From assembly GCA_001799845.1 (NCBI GenBank), contig MGUG01000042.1, positions 1-58,382 of the forward strand: a DNA stretch of 58,382 nt. The letters run 5' to 3'. Under the pieces are notes generated by a model, which made no database searches, was not told the origin of the DNA, and was given only the letters and a program-made list of their open reading frames with translations. The stretch is from Elusimicrobia bacterium GWC2_64_44. Its GTDB lineage: Bacteria > Elusimicrobiota > Elusimicrobia > Elusimicrobiales > UBA9959. Of the stretch, positions 25,385-34,402 are shown piece by piece. The position numbers were made by a program, and so were the translations under genes. Each line of letters starts with the position of its first letter. The stretch's first letter is position 1.

Positions 25385-27052
25385 TTACAGCTGGTCGAAC
25401 ATGTAGCGGCGGGCGAGGTAGTTGAGCGGGTTGTCCTTGAGGCCCAGCTCGGCCGGGTCGGCGATGGGGCGGGCGGCGGCAATGTCGGCGGCGAACACGG
25501 CTTCCATCTGCCCGGCGAAGTCGCGGTCCACCACGTGCAGGGTCACTTCGCGCTCGTGGCGGATGCTCTTGGGGTGGAAATTATAGGAGCCAACCGTGGC
25601 GAACAGCCCGTCCACGGTCATGAACTTGCTGTGCAGGGTCTCCCCCTCCTTCACGTACACCTCGGCGCCGGCGGCCTTCATTTCGGCCAGGCTCTCGAGG
25701 ATGAAGGAGGTGAGGATGGGCTCGTTATTGCTCTGGGCGGAATTGGTGAGGATGCGTACCTTCACGCCGCGCTCTATGGCCTCGCTCAGGGCGGTGCGCA
25801 GCGAGGGGATGGTGACGAAGTAGGCGTTCTCTATGTTCACGCTGGAGGTGGCGCCGTAGATGGCCTTGAGCAGCGACAGGTAGATGGCGGGCTCGGCGTC
25901 GGCGCGCTGATATACCAGCGCCGCGCGCACGGGGCCGGACGCGGCGGCGGAGCCCGAGGCGGTCATCGTGTCCAGGTTCTGGGAAGCGGCCACGCCGTTC
26001 CAGGTGTCGGCGAAGATGCGGGCGGCGTCGGCGGCGGCGGGGCCGGAGAACAGCACGTCGGTGTCGCGCCAGTGGTGGGAGTCGGGATTGAGGTGGGAAT
26101 ACTTGTCGCCTATGTTCATGCCGCCGGTGACGGCTATCTCGCCGTCGACTGCCAGGATCTTGGAGTGCATGCCGTCGTACTTGCGCTCGGCGTCCCAGAA
26201 GCGGGCCACGGGCACGCCCTCAGCGGCCAGGGCGGCGAAGGACTCTTTGCCGAGAAAATTGGCGATATTGCCGTCCACCATCACGCGCACGTCCAGGCCC
26301 TGGCGCTTCTTCTCTATCAGCAGGTCGCGGGTGATCTTGCCGGTGACGTCGTCGTAAAAGCCCCAGACCATCAGGTGCACGCTGCGGGTGGCGCCCCGTA
26401 TAATGCGCTCGCGCGCGGCGAAGGAGGCCGGGCCGTCCACCAGCGGAGTTACGGCGTGGCCGGCCGCGAAGGGCGCGCCGGTTATGCCTTCCAGCTCGGC
26501 CAGGTAGCCGGGATGCTCGAAGAGAGAGGCGGCTTTGGCCTGCGGCTTGAACTTGGAGGACTTCATCAGGACGATATGGCGCTCTGACATCTTCTCCCAC
26601 TCCTCGAAGGCCTGCGCGCCGCGCACATAGCCGCCGCCTTCCAGCTGGGCGGCTATCATGCGGGGAAATTTCTTTATGTAGTCCTCGCGCTTGGCGGGCG
26701 GCAGCGGCGGCAGGAACTTGGCCATCAGCGGGCTGCGCAGCGCGTGCTCCAGGGCGGGCACCAGCTTGCCGCGCTTGTGGGCGTAGCCCATCACCTTGAA
26801 GAGCGGGTATTCCACCAGATGCATGGCCTTGGGGTGGCGTATCATCAGTTTGATGAGCTTGTCGCCTATCTTCTGAGGGCTGGCGCCGCGCACGTCTTTG
26901 AGCACGTCTTCGAGCTCGGGCTCGGGGACGGCGGCGGCGTCTTCGGCGGTGACGAGGGGCAGGCCGGTCGCGCCGCGCAAAGAGTTTATCTGGTCCACCT
27001 GGGCCGAGGCCGGGGCGGCGAGCAGGATGAGGGAGAAAATTATCTTCAGCAT
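25385..27052 (-). CDS. secreted phospholipase D-like protein
   Basis: 555 residues from ATG 27052, followed by a signal peptide (MLKIIFSLILLAAPASAQ). The N-terminal 190 residues are helical. Two HKD motifs follow: HSKILAVDG with GGMN, and HSKFMTVDG with GSYNFHPKS. These are the paired catalytic halves of the PLD superfamily (cardiolipin synthases, phospholipases, some nucleases). Export makes a phospholipase or cardiolipin synthase-like role in the periplasm likely. No ribosome-binding site is visible; a TAGAAT box lies 7 nt before the ATG, so the mRNA may be leaderless. Confidence 0.85.
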   Translation of the reverse strand: MLKIIFSLILLAAPASAQVDQINSLRGATGLPLVTAEDAAAVPEPELEDVLKDVRGASPQKIGDKLIKLMIRHPKAMHLVEYPLFKVMGYAHKRGKLVPALEHALRSPLMAKFLPPLPPAKREDYIKKFPRMIAAQLEGGGYVRGAQAFEEWEKMSERHIVLMKSSKFKPQAKAASLFEHPGYLAELEGITGAPFAAGHAVTPLVDGPASFAARERIIRGATRSVHLMVWGFYDDVTGKITRDLLIEKKRQGLDVRVMVDGNIANFLGKESFAALAAEGVPVARFWDAERKYDGMHSKILAVDGEIAVTGGMNIGDKYSHLNPDSHHWRDTDVLFSGPAAADAARIFADTWNGVAASQNLDTMTASGSAAASGPVRAALVYQRADAEPAIYLSLLKAIYGATSSVNIENAYFVTIPSLRTALSEAIERGVKVRILTNSAQSNNEPILTSFILESLAEMKAAGAEVYVKEGETLHSKFMTVDGLFATVGSYNFHPKSIRHEREVTLHVVDRDFAGQMEAVFAADIAAARPIADPAELGLKDNPLNYLARRYMFDQL

Positions 27053-27059
27053 TAGGGTA

Positions 27060-27065
27060 ATTCTA
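27060..27065 (-). promoter_or_regulatory. -10 hexamer adjacent to start codon (leaderless candidate)
   Basis: TAGAAT on the minus strand with 7 nt between it and the ATG at 27052. The first about 35 nt around this start closely match those of the 27880-29139 gene (GATTyATAsAATTA core). Confidence 0.5.
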
Positions 27066-27171
27066 TAAATCCTGGCCCGCGCCCAATAGGTGCGAAGGTC
27101 CCAAAAAACCGGCGGCATTTGCCGCGCACGGAATGGGCCCTACGGCGCAGGCGGCGGCGCGCTTTAACTGT

Positions 27172-27177
27172 TACGAT
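27172..27177 (+). promoter_or_regulatory. -10 hexamer adjacent to start codon (leaderless candidate)
   Basis: TACGAT ends 7 nt before the ATG at 27185, and no Shine-Dalgarno sequence is visible. Same geometry as at 27060, 29147, 33814 and 46907. Confidence 0.4.
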
Positions 27178-27184
27178 ATTTGTA

Positions 27185-27757
27185 ATGCGGATACTTTACA
27201 CTGTCGCTGTCGCGGTATTGCTGGGCGCGGGCCAGGCTTACGCCGCGCCGTCGCAGGTGATCTTCATACGCCACGCCGAGAAGCCGGCCGAAGGGCCCGA
27301 GCTGAACGCCCAGGGCTTCAAGCGCGCCCAGGCGCTGGTAAAATTCTTCACCACCAATCCCGCCGTCACCAAATACGGCACGCCCGCGGGCATCTACGCC
27401 GCCGCGCCCAAGAACGAGGACAGCTCCATCCGCTCCATACAGACCGTAACGCCGCTGGCCCGCGCCATAGGCGTTAAGGTGGACGCCAGCTTTACCCGCG
27501 GCCAGACCGGCAAGCTGGTGCGCGCGATAATGGAGAACCCGGACTACGACGGGCGGCTGGTGCTGGTGTGCTGGCAGCATGAGCGGCTGGTGGACGCCGC
27601 CGCGGAGCTGGCCGAATACAACAATTCTTCCGTCACCCTCCCCCTGGAGTGGGACTCCGAGACCTACGACCGCGCCTGGGTGCTGGACCTCAAGAACGGC
27701 AGGGTAGTCTCTTTCAAGAACATCCCCCAGCGCCTCCTCCCCGGCGACAGCAAATAA
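27185..27757 (+). CDS. secreted histidine phosphatase superfamily protein
   Basis: 190 residues from ATG 27185, followed by a signal peptide (MRILYTVAVAVLLG, ending AYAA). The catalytic FIRHAEKP motif, N-terminal nucleophile His included, fits the phosphoglycerate mutase/acid phosphatase superfamily; later CWQHERL holds the second His. Substrate unknown. It is divergent from the phospholipase-like gene and convergent with 27880-29139. No ribosome-binding site is visible. Confidence 0.8.
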   Translation: MRILYTVAVAVLLGAGQAYAAPSQVIFIRHAEKPAEGPELNAQGFKRAQALVKFFTTNPAVTKYGTPAGIYAAAPKNEDSSIRSIQTVTPLARAIGVKVDASFTRGQTGKLVRAIMENPDYDGRLVLVCWQHERLVDAAAELAEYNNSSVTLPLEWDSETYDRAWVLDLKNGRVVSFKNIPQRLLPGDSK

Positions 27758-27761
27758 TTCC

Positions 27762-27803
27762 GGGGACACAATACTTAATTACCTAATTAAGTATTGTGTC
27801 CCC
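27762..27803. repeat. GGGGACA-type hairpin, copy 2
   Basis: Perfect 20-bp arms, 27762-27781 and 27784-27803, around a 2-nt loop; the outer sequence is GGGGACACAATACTTAATTA. It begins 4 nt after the stop codon of the histidine phosphatase gene. The left arm recurs nearly unchanged at 33859. Confidence 0.9.
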
Positions 27804-27830
27804 TTATTTCGCTCCCCCTCCCCGCACAAT

Positions 27831-27865
27831 AAAAAACCCCGGGCCTTATGGGTCCGGGGCTTTTT
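27831..27865. terminator. bidirectional Rho-independent terminator
   Basis: Nine-bp stem (27837-27845 with 27851-27859, one G-U) flanked by AAAAAA on the left and TTTTT on the right. It serves the converging genes that end at 27757 (+) and 27880 (-). Confidence 0.85.
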
Positions 27866-27879
27866 ATTGGCTGGCGCGT

Positions 27880-29139
27880 TCAGTTGTACTGGCTGAACGG
27901 GTCGGGCGGCTGCACGTAGGAGTTGGGCGGCACTACGCTGTAGGGGCAGGCGAAGTTGGCCGGGGTCTTGTTGCCCAGGGGGCGGCGCAGTGTGTCCACT
28001 TTCTTCAGGAACAGGTCGGCCCATTCCTCGGCGCTGTGCTCGGGCGCGCGCTGCGGGGCGCGGGCGGCGTTGAAGATGTCGACCAGCTGCGAGCGCGACA
28101 GCAGCGACAGGCGCCTTATGAGCAGCTGGCGGGCCTGCTCGCCGATCTGGTGCATGTCGCGGCGGGTGGAGTCTTTCTCGCGCAGCGAGCTGGTGCGGAC
28201 TATGTTGAGGCGCATGATGCAGGCCTCGGGGTTGTCCCACACATCCTCGTTCTTCCACTTGCGGAAATGCATGCGGCGGTTGTGATAGATGCTGCGCCCG
28301 CCGAAGCTGACGCCCATGTCCTGCAGGTAGGCCACGGGGCGCCGGCAGACGGCGCGGCCGCCTTCCAGCACGACTTCGTCCTTGGGGCAGGCCACGGCCT
28401 GGTTCTCGGCCTTGTTGTCGGTATCGCCGAACAGCATGGCGAGCCCGGCCAGCGCCTCGGCCTCCACCCTGTTCTGCATCAGGTGCGTCTCGTCGAAGCC
28501 TATGCCGGAGTTGGCGGCGTACTCTATGCGCTCGCCCAGCTTGTCCTCTATGACGGCGATCTGGCCCTGCTTCCAGGCGCCGGGGTCGCGTTCGCTCTTG
28601 AAAGGGTCCGACGGGCAGTCGGGGCAGTTGAGGCGCACGGGGTACATGCGGTCGGTGTAAATGCCGGCGCCGGTGTAGATCCAGCTGGCGGCCACCTCGG
28701 TCATCAGCTCGGCGTTATCCTCGCCGTACTTCACCTTGAAGTCCTTGCCCTTGGCGTCGCGGCACTTGAACTTGCGCGTCATGCCGTTGGGAACGCCGCC
28801 CTCGTAGGCGTCCTTCATGGGGATGTAATTGCAGGTGACCAGCTCCTCGGGGGCGTACTTCATCTTGGGATAGGGCCCGGCCTTGAAATCGAGCGCGGCG
28901 GTGTTGAGCTCGCTCTCGGGGCGGAAAACAGTGGCGCGCGTGACGTACTCGTCGCGCTCGGCCTTGGACAAGAGGCCCAGCTTCAGCTTTTCAAGCTTGG
29001 CGGGGCTGGCCTGCGGGATATTCTCCGCCGAGGCCTGTTTGATTTCCCAGGCGCTGACGGAGAGGCTTTCGAAGCTCACCTGCGCGGCGGCGGGCGTTAC
29101 GGAGGCTAAAGTAAGGAAGGAGATAATTATCTTGTGCAT
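27880..29139 (-). CDS. secreted protein of unknown function
   Basis: 419 residues. A signal peptide (MHKIIISFLTLASVTPAAAQ) is clear; the rest is soluble and of no family I know. Several cysteines (TCNYIP, KFKCRD, LNCPDCPSD, VACPKDE, AVCRRP) suggest disulfides in the envelope or outside. The C-terminal third is helical, with Arg-rich segments (QLLIRRLSLLSRSQ). The motif GVSFGGRSIYHNRR could be a core loop. The start lacks a Shine-Dalgarno; a TACAAT box lies 7 nt upstream. The terminator at 27831 follows its stop. Confidence 0.72.
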   Translation of the reverse strand: MHKIIISFLTLASVTPAAAQVSFESLSVSAWEIKQASAENIPQASPAKLEKLKLGLLSKAERDEYVTRATVFRPESELNTAALDFKAGPYPKMKYAPEELVTCNYIPMKDAYEGGVPNGMTRKFKCRDAKGKDFKVKYGEDNAELMTEVAASWIYTGAGIYTDRMYPVRLNCPDCPSDPFKSERDPGAWKQGQIAVIEDKLGERIEYAANSGIGFDETHLMQNRVEAEALAGLAMLFGDTDNKAENQAVACPKDEVVLEGGRAVCRRPVAYLQDMGVSFGGRSIYHNRRMHFRKWKNEDVWDNPEACIMRLNIVRTSSLREKDSTRRDMHQIGEQARQLLIRRLSLLSRSQLVDIFNAARAPQRAPEHSAEEWADLFLKKVDTLRRPLGNKTPANFACPYSVVPPNSYVQPPDPFSQYN

Positions 29140-29146
29140 TAAGATA

Positions 29147-29152
29147 ATTGTA
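29147..29152 (-). promoter_or_regulatory. -10 hexamer adjacent to start codon (leaderless candidate)
   Basis: TACAAT on the minus strand, 7 nt before the ATG at 29139, within a 35-nt stretch shared with the start region of the phospholipase-like gene. Confidence 0.5.
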
Positions 29153-29284
29153 TGAATCTGCCAGGCAGGTCCGATTGAGGCGAAGGGCCCACGGCGGCGG
29201 CGTCTTTAGCCGCCCGCGGCATGGGCCTTTGGTCCGTTGATGAAAGTCAGTGCCGCCAGCGCGGCGTGCCGGAGAGCGGACCGG

Positions 29285-32119
29285 TCAAGCCTTGGCCTTC
29301 TCCTCCGGACCGTCCAGCACTTCGCGCATTTTCCGCAGCAGGGCGTCCACCGAAAAAGGCTTGTAGATAAAAGCCAGGCCTTCATCCACGACGCCGCCGG
29401 CTTCGTCTGTATAGCCGGACATGTAGAGCACCCTGGGGGCGAGACCCAGGCGCTGCACCTCGAGGGCCAGCTCGCGGCCGCCCATGCCCGGCATCACCAC
29501 GTCGGTAACAAGCAGGGCTACCGGTTTACCGCGCTCGTGCAGCGCTTTCAGGGCGGCGGCCCCGCCGGGCACCGAGATCACCTCGTACCCGGCCGCGGTC
29601 ATAACCCGCTCCCCTATGCGGCGAAGGCTGTCTTCGTCCTCCACCAGCAGTATGGTTTCGCCGGCGGCGGGGCGCACCACGCACGTGCTGCCTGCGGCTT
29701 CGCCTTTTTCGGCGCAGCGCTCTCCGGAATAGGCGAGGTAGATGCTGAACGTGGTTCCCAGTCCCGGCCGGCTCTCCACTTCCACTTCGCCGCCGCTCTG
29801 TTTTATAATGCCGAACACCGTGGACAGCCCCAGCCCGGTGCCTTTGCCCGCCTCCTTGGTGGTGAAGAACGGCTCGAAGATATGCTCTATCACTTCCGGC
29901 GGTATGCCGGTGCCATTGTCGGTTATCCTCAGCCGCACCAGCCGGCCGCGCGGCAGCTCGGGGTGCACCAGGTACAGCGCCGGCGTCCCTTCCACCACGG
30001 CCGTCTCTATCCTGATGGTGCCGCCGTCGGGCATGGCGTCGCGGGAATTGACGGCCAGGTTCATCACCACCTGTTCTATCTGCCCCGTATCCACCTTCAC
30101 CATGCACGGTTCCACGGACAGGTCGGTTTTCAGCTCTATCTGCTCGCCTATCAGGCGGGAGAGCATGCTGAGCATGTCGGCGGTGACCGCGTTCAGGTCG
30201 GCCACCTTGGGCGTCATCATCTGGCGGCGGCTGACGGCCAGCAGCTGCCGCGTCAGCGACACCGCGCGGTCCGCCGCGGAGAGTATCTCCGCCGCGTCGT
30301 CGCGCCGCTGGTCGCCTGGCGGCATGGCCTTGCGTACCAGTTCCGCGTAGAACTTTATGGCGGTCAGGATATTGTTGAAGTCGTGCGCCACCCCGCCGGC
30401 CAGGCGGCCTATGGACTCCATTTTCTGCGACTGCAGCAGCTGGCCCTCTATGCGTGAGTGGACAATGTTGGCGGCCAGCACGTCGGTGGCCGTTCTCAGG
30501 AACTCCTCCTGCTTGCCGGTGATGGGAGAGCCTGCCTTCAGGTACAGGTTCAGCACGCCCAGCGTCTCGCCGCCGGCCATTATCGGCACGCAGCAGTGCC
30601 CGTGTTCCGGCATGCCTTCATAGCCGGTCTCATGCTCCGGCCCCACGCAGTCGGAAAGGAGCGGCCTGGCGGAAGCGGCGGCCCGGCCGCAAAGACAGCG
30701 CCCGAGCGGGACCGTGGCGCATTTAGCTATCAGTTCAGGAGACAAGCCGCGCTGGGCCGTAAGCTTCAGCACCCCGCCCTGCAGCAGGAAGATGGCCCCC
30801 TTGGCCTCCACCGACAGCCAGGAGACCCGCAGGATGTCGTCCAGGTATTCGGCCAGCTTCACGGCCAGCGGCGAGGTCTCGAGGGAGCGGTGAAGCATCG
30901 TGTTGAGCGCCGCCTGGATCTCGTAGCCCTCCCGCAGCTCCGTCGCGGCCTTTTTAATTTCCGTGACGTCGCGCACCGTGGCGTGCAGCACTTGCTGGCC
31001 GTCGAGCGTCAGCCGCGTCAGCTGCACCGAGGCGTCGAACTCCTCGCCGGAACATTTCCTGTGGCGCCATTCGAAAGAGTAATCGTTCCTCGCCATGGCC
31101 AGGGCTACTATCTCCTGCGCTTTTTCCGACGACAGGCGCCCGTCCGGCTGCCGCTCAGGGGAAAGATCGGCCGGGGTCAGGTTCTGGAATTGCTCCCGCG
31201 TGCAGTTGAACAGCGTAAAGGTTGCGGCGTTGCCGTCAAAGAACCCGCGCTCCTGGCTGTAGAGCAGGAGCGCGTCGCTGGAGCCCAGGTAAATGGCCTT
31301 GTAGCGGGCCTCGCTGGTGGCCAACTCGCGCTGCAGGCGTTTGTCTTCCGTTACGTCCCGGAACGACCAGATGCGCCCGAATTGTTTTCCATCCCCGGCC
31401 GAGACCGGCGCGGAGAACCTGTCGAATACCCGCCCGTCCTTGAGGCGCACTTCGTCGCGGCTGGTTTCGGAATCGTGCGAGTACAGGTATTTCACCTTGG
31501 CGAGGAACCCTTCCGGGTCCGCCAGCTTGCCTATCACGTGTCCCAGCGCGCGCTCGTCGCTGCCGGAGGAGAGCACGGCGGCAGGCAGCTCCCACATCCT
31601 GGCGAAATTCTTGTTAAAAAAAACTATCTTCCCGGCGCCGTCCACCATCAGCAGGCCGTCCGGCACCACCTCCTGCTGGGCGGCCAGCATGGTATTGTTC
31701 AGCTTCAGGTATTTCTCGTATTTCTTGAGCTCGGTAATGTCGCGGTCTATGGCCACTATCAGCTTCCTGCCCTGCAGCTCCAGCACGCGGGCGTAGGCCT
31801 CTACCGGGAACTGGCTGCCGTCTTTGCGCATGTGCGTCAGCTCGTAACGCGCCTCGCCTTTTTCCGCTATTTTCCTGATACGCTCCGGCACCAGGGCCGA
31901 GTCCGCGGGCGGGTTCATCAGGCCGATGCTTTTGCCTATGAGTTCCTCGCGCGTATACCCCGTGGCGCGGCAGGCAGCGTCGTTGACGTAGAGGAGAGTG
32001 CCCTCCAGGTCCAGGATATGCACGCTGTCGGCTATCTTATCCAGCAGCGCCGGGAACAGCTCCGGCGGCAGCGCCGGCGCGCCGCCCGGCCCGTTATCGG
32101 CTGAAATTTTCTTTTTCAT
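29285..32119 (-). CDS. hybrid sensor histidine kinase (PAS repeats, GAF, HisKA, HATPase, REC)
   Basis: 944 residues with no membrane helix, so a cytosolic sensor. Order: PAS (about 25-135), PAS (145-260), PAS (270-385), GAF (about 405-555), HisKA with H579 in AHDFNN, HATPase with N-box VMNLAVNSRDAM and G-boxes DNGTGIPP and GKGTGLGLS, then a receiver with D873 in LLVTDVVMP. The kinase can pass phosphate to its own receiver and probably on to a separate phosphotransfer protein not seen here. It is a single-gene unit, flanked by about 145 nt on each side and by a terminator of the next gene. Confidence 0.93.
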   Translation of the reverse strand: MKKKISADNGPGGAPALPPELFPALLDKIADSVHILDLEGTLLYVNDAACRATGYTREELIGKSIGLMNPPADSALVPERIRKIAEKGEARYELTHMRKDGSQFPVEAYARVLELQGRKLIVAIDRDITELKKYEKYLKLNNTMLAAQQEVVPDGLLMVDGAGKIVFFNKNFARMWELPAAVLSSGSDERALGHVIGKLADPEGFLAKVKYLYSHDSETSRDEVRLKDGRVFDRFSAPVSAGDGKQFGRIWSFRDVTEDKRLQRELATSEARYKAIYLGSSDALLLYSQERGFFDGNAATFTLFNCTREQFQNLTPADLSPERQPDGRLSSEKAQEIVALAMARNDYSFEWRHRKCSGEEFDASVQLTRLTLDGQQVLHATVRDVTEIKKAATELREGYEIQAALNTMLHRSLETSPLAVKLAEYLDDILRVSWLSVEAKGAIFLLQGGVLKLTAQRGLSPELIAKCATVPLGRCLCGRAAASARPLLSDCVGPEHETGYEGMPEHGHCCVPIMAGGETLGVLNLYLKAGSPITGKQEEFLRTATDVLAANIVHSRIEGQLLQSQKMESIGRLAGGVAHDFNNILTAIKFYAELVRKAMPPGDQRRDDAAEILSAADRAVSLTRQLLAVSRRQMMTPKVADLNAVTADMLSMLSRLIGEQIELKTDLSVEPCMVKVDTGQIEQVVMNLAVNSRDAMPDGGTIRIETAVVEGTPALYLVHPELPRGRLVRLRITDNGTGIPPEVIEHIFEPFFTTKEAGKGTGLGLSTVFGIIKQSGGEVEVESRPGLGTTFSIYLAYSGERCAEKGEAAGSTCVVRPAAGETILLVEDEDSLRRIGERVMTAAGYEVISVPGGAAALKALHERGKPVALLVTDVVMPGMGGRELALEVQRLGLAPRVLYMSGYTDEAGGVVDEGLAFIYKPFSVDALLRKMREVLDGPEEKAKA

Positions 32120-32189
32120 AGCTTTATCCGGCCCTGAAGACAGGCCGTCCTGAGCAAAGTTTCATGAATGGTTCCCCTATCCCGCTATA

Positions 32190-32227
32190 ATAACAAAAAT
32201 AAGCGGCCCCGGATCGAGCCGGGGCCG
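32190..32227 (-). terminator. Rho-independent terminator of the nucleotidase gene
   Basis: Stem CGGCCCCGG (32204-32212) and CCGGGGCCG (32219-32227) around a 6-nt loop, followed on the minus strand by a T-rich run (CTTATTTTTG). It lies 27 nt after the stop at 32254. Confidence 0.85.
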
Positions 32228-32253
32228 ATTATCGCGCCGTTTCCGCGCGCGGG

Positions 32254-33807
32254 TCAGGGGATGAGCTTTATGCGGCCGGTAGCCGGCGCGCTTACCGGCC
32301 CCTTCTTGAAGGCCTTTATCAGCGCGTCGCGCAGGGGGAGCATGGTATCTTTTATCTCCCTGCCCCCGGCGAAGGCCTCGCCGCCGGTACCGCCGCCGGC
32401 CAGGTAGTCGTTGGTGGCTATGGTGAATTCCTGGTCGTCCTTTATTTCCTTGCCGCGGCATATCAGCCGCAGCAGCGCCGGCTCGCGGACCGGGCCGGGC
32501 TTGAACTCCACCTGCAGGCCCGAGACCTGCATGAAGCTTTTGGGGCCGACCAGATTGTCGCTCATCAGGCGCCGGACCTGGGCGCCGGTAAGGCGCATGG
32601 TGATGATATTATTGTCGAAGGGCATGGCCTGGTACAGGTCGCGCAGGCGCACCGGGCCCTTGCGGATCTCGGCGCGGATGGCGCCGGTGTTCTGGAAAGC
32701 CAGCTGCGCGCCGGTAACTTCCCGCGTCACGTCGCTGACCCAGTTGCCTATGCCCGAGTCCAGCCGCTCCGGGCTGAAGAGCAGGTCGGTGGCGGCGCGG
32801 CCCACGGTCTGGCCCATCTCACGCTCCACCTGCGCGGTGAAGCCCGCTATGGTCTTGAGCACGGCCGCGTCCTCGCCGGTTTGGTCTGTCCACAGCGGCA
32901 GTACGCCGGCCGAGACGCCGGTCAGCTTGCCGGTGGCGTCGTCGAAGGTCAGCTCGGCGCGGGTGACGTAGGAGAGGCCGTAGCCGCTTTCGCCCAGCAC
33001 CGTGCCGGACACCGGGTCCCGGTAGCCTTTGAGCAGGGCGGCGTGGTGGTGGCCGCCCAGAGCCAGGTCTATGCCGGGCGCGGCGCGGGCGACCAGCAGC
33101 GCGCTGTGCGCGCCCAGCCCCTCGAAGGTCCAGGTGGACACGTCCACGCGCTTGGTGGAGAGGTCCTCGGTGATGCCCCGGTGGATGATGAGGACGACGG
33201 CGTCGGGGTTGAGTTTCTTTATCTCGGGCAGGCGGGCGGCGGCTTCGGCGGCCTCGTCGCGGAATTCCAGGTGGCGCACGCCTTCGGGCCGGGTGGAGGT
33301 GCCGGTGTGGGAGCCGGCCAGGCCCAGCACGGCTATTTTTTTACCGGCGACTTCGAGCAGCGTGTAAGGTTTGAAGTAGGGCGCGAGCGCGCCGGTCTTC
33401 TTCTCGTAGACATTGGCGGCGAGGAAAGGGAAATTCGAGGCGGCTATCAGGGCTTTCAGAGAGGCTTCGCCGTAGTCGTAGTCGTGGTTGCCGGGGGCGG
33501 CGGCGGCGTAGCCCAGCTGGTTCATCAGCACGGCGCTGGCCAGGCCCTTGGTCAGTATGCCCTCGGGCGTGCCCTGGAACATGTCGCCGGAGTCCAGCAG
33601 GATATAGGGCGTGGTTTCCGTCTTCAGGTGGGCGGCCAGCGCGGCGAAGCCGCCTATCAGCCGGTCGGGCTGGGCGTTGTCCCAGCGGGCGGGGCGGGCC
33701 GAGTACCAGCCGTGCGCGTCGGAGGTGTGGTAGACCGCCACGGTCAGCGCCGCGGCGGAACCGGCCAGCGACAGCAGCAGGGTAAAAAGCAAAAATGTTT
33801 TCTTCAC
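32254..33807 (-). CDS. secreted 5'-nucleotidase/UshA-family metallophosphatase
   Basis: 517 residues. A signal peptide (MKKTFLLFTLLLSLAG) is followed by a calcineurin-type domain: HTSDAHGW, LLDSGDMFQG, APGNHDYDYG, and GGHHHAALL. The 5'-nucleotidase C domain starts at about 320, with FQNTGAIRAEI and MPFDNNIITMRLTG. UshA-like enzymes release phosphate from nucleotides or UDP-sugars in the periplasm. The start is GTG at 33807 with TACAAT 6 nt upstream, another leaderless candidate. The terminator at 32190 follows. Confidence 0.9.
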   Translation of the reverse strand: MKKTFLLFTLLLSLAGSAAALTVAVYHTSDAHGWYSARPARWDNAQPDRLIGGFAALAAHLKTETTPYILLDSGDMFQGTPEGILTKGLASAVLMNQLGYAAAAPGNHDYDYGEASLKALIAASNFPFLAANVYEKKTGALAPYFKPYTLLEVAGKKIAVLGLAGSHTGTSTRPEGVRHLEFRDEAAEAAARLPEIKKLNPDAVVLIIHRGITEDLSTKRVDVSTWTFEGLGAHSALLVARAAPGIDLALGGHHHAALLKGYRDPVSGTVLGESGYGLSYVTRAELTFDDATGKLTGVSAGVLPLWTDQTGEDAAVLKTIAGFTAQVEREMGQTVGRAATDLLFSPERLDSGIGNWVSDVTREVTGAQLAFQNTGAIRAEIRKGPVRLRDLYQAMPFDNNIITMRLTGAQVRRLMSDNLVGPKSFMQVSGLQVEFKPGPVREPALLRLICRGKEIKDDQEFTIATNDYLAGGGTGGEAFAGGREIKDTMLPLRDALIKAFKKGPVSAPATGRIKLIP

Positions 33808-33813
33808 GCCTAT

Positions 33814-33819
33814 ATTGTA
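33814..33819 (-). promoter_or_regulatory. -10 hexamer adjacent to start codon (leaderless candidate)
   Basis: TACAAT on the minus strand ends 6 nt before the GTG at 33807; no Shine-Dalgarno sequence lies between. Confidence 0.5.
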
Positions 33820-33820
33820 G

Positions 33821-33852
33821 AAAAAAGAAAACCCGGCGCGGGGCCGGGTTTT
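33821..33852 (-). terminator. terminator downstream of the nrdR-nrdD-nrdG-dut operon
   Basis: Perfect 10-bp stem AAAACCCGGC (33828-33837) with GCCGGGTTTT (33843-33852), followed on the minus strand by a T-rich run. It separates dut from the nucleotidase gene. Confidence 0.8.
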
Positions 33853-33858
33853 AATTCG

Positions 33859-33892
33859 GGGGACACAATACTTAATTGCCTAATTAAGTATT
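33859..33892. repeat. GGGGACA-type hairpin, copy 3, right arm truncated
   Basis: The left arm (33859-33877) matches copy 2 almost exactly. The right arm stops after TAATTAAGTATT at 33892, where GTGTCCCC is replaced by GGGAGAG. Copy 4 begins 11 nt later. Confidence 0.8.
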
Positions 33893-33903
33893 GGGAGAGT
33901 TAA

Positions 33904-33950
33904 GGGGACAGTATATCTAACTCACCTGTTGAGTTAGGTATACTGTCCCC
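33904..33950. repeat. GGGGACA-type hairpin, copy 4
   Basis: Arms of 21 nt (33904-33924 and 33930-33950) with one mismatch, beginning GGGGACAGTATA and ending TACTGTCCCC. It lies 7 nt downstream of the dut stop codon. Confidence 0.88.
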
Positions 33951-33957
33951 TTAATTG

Positions 33958-34401
<444 letters not shown>

Positions 34402-34402
34402 G

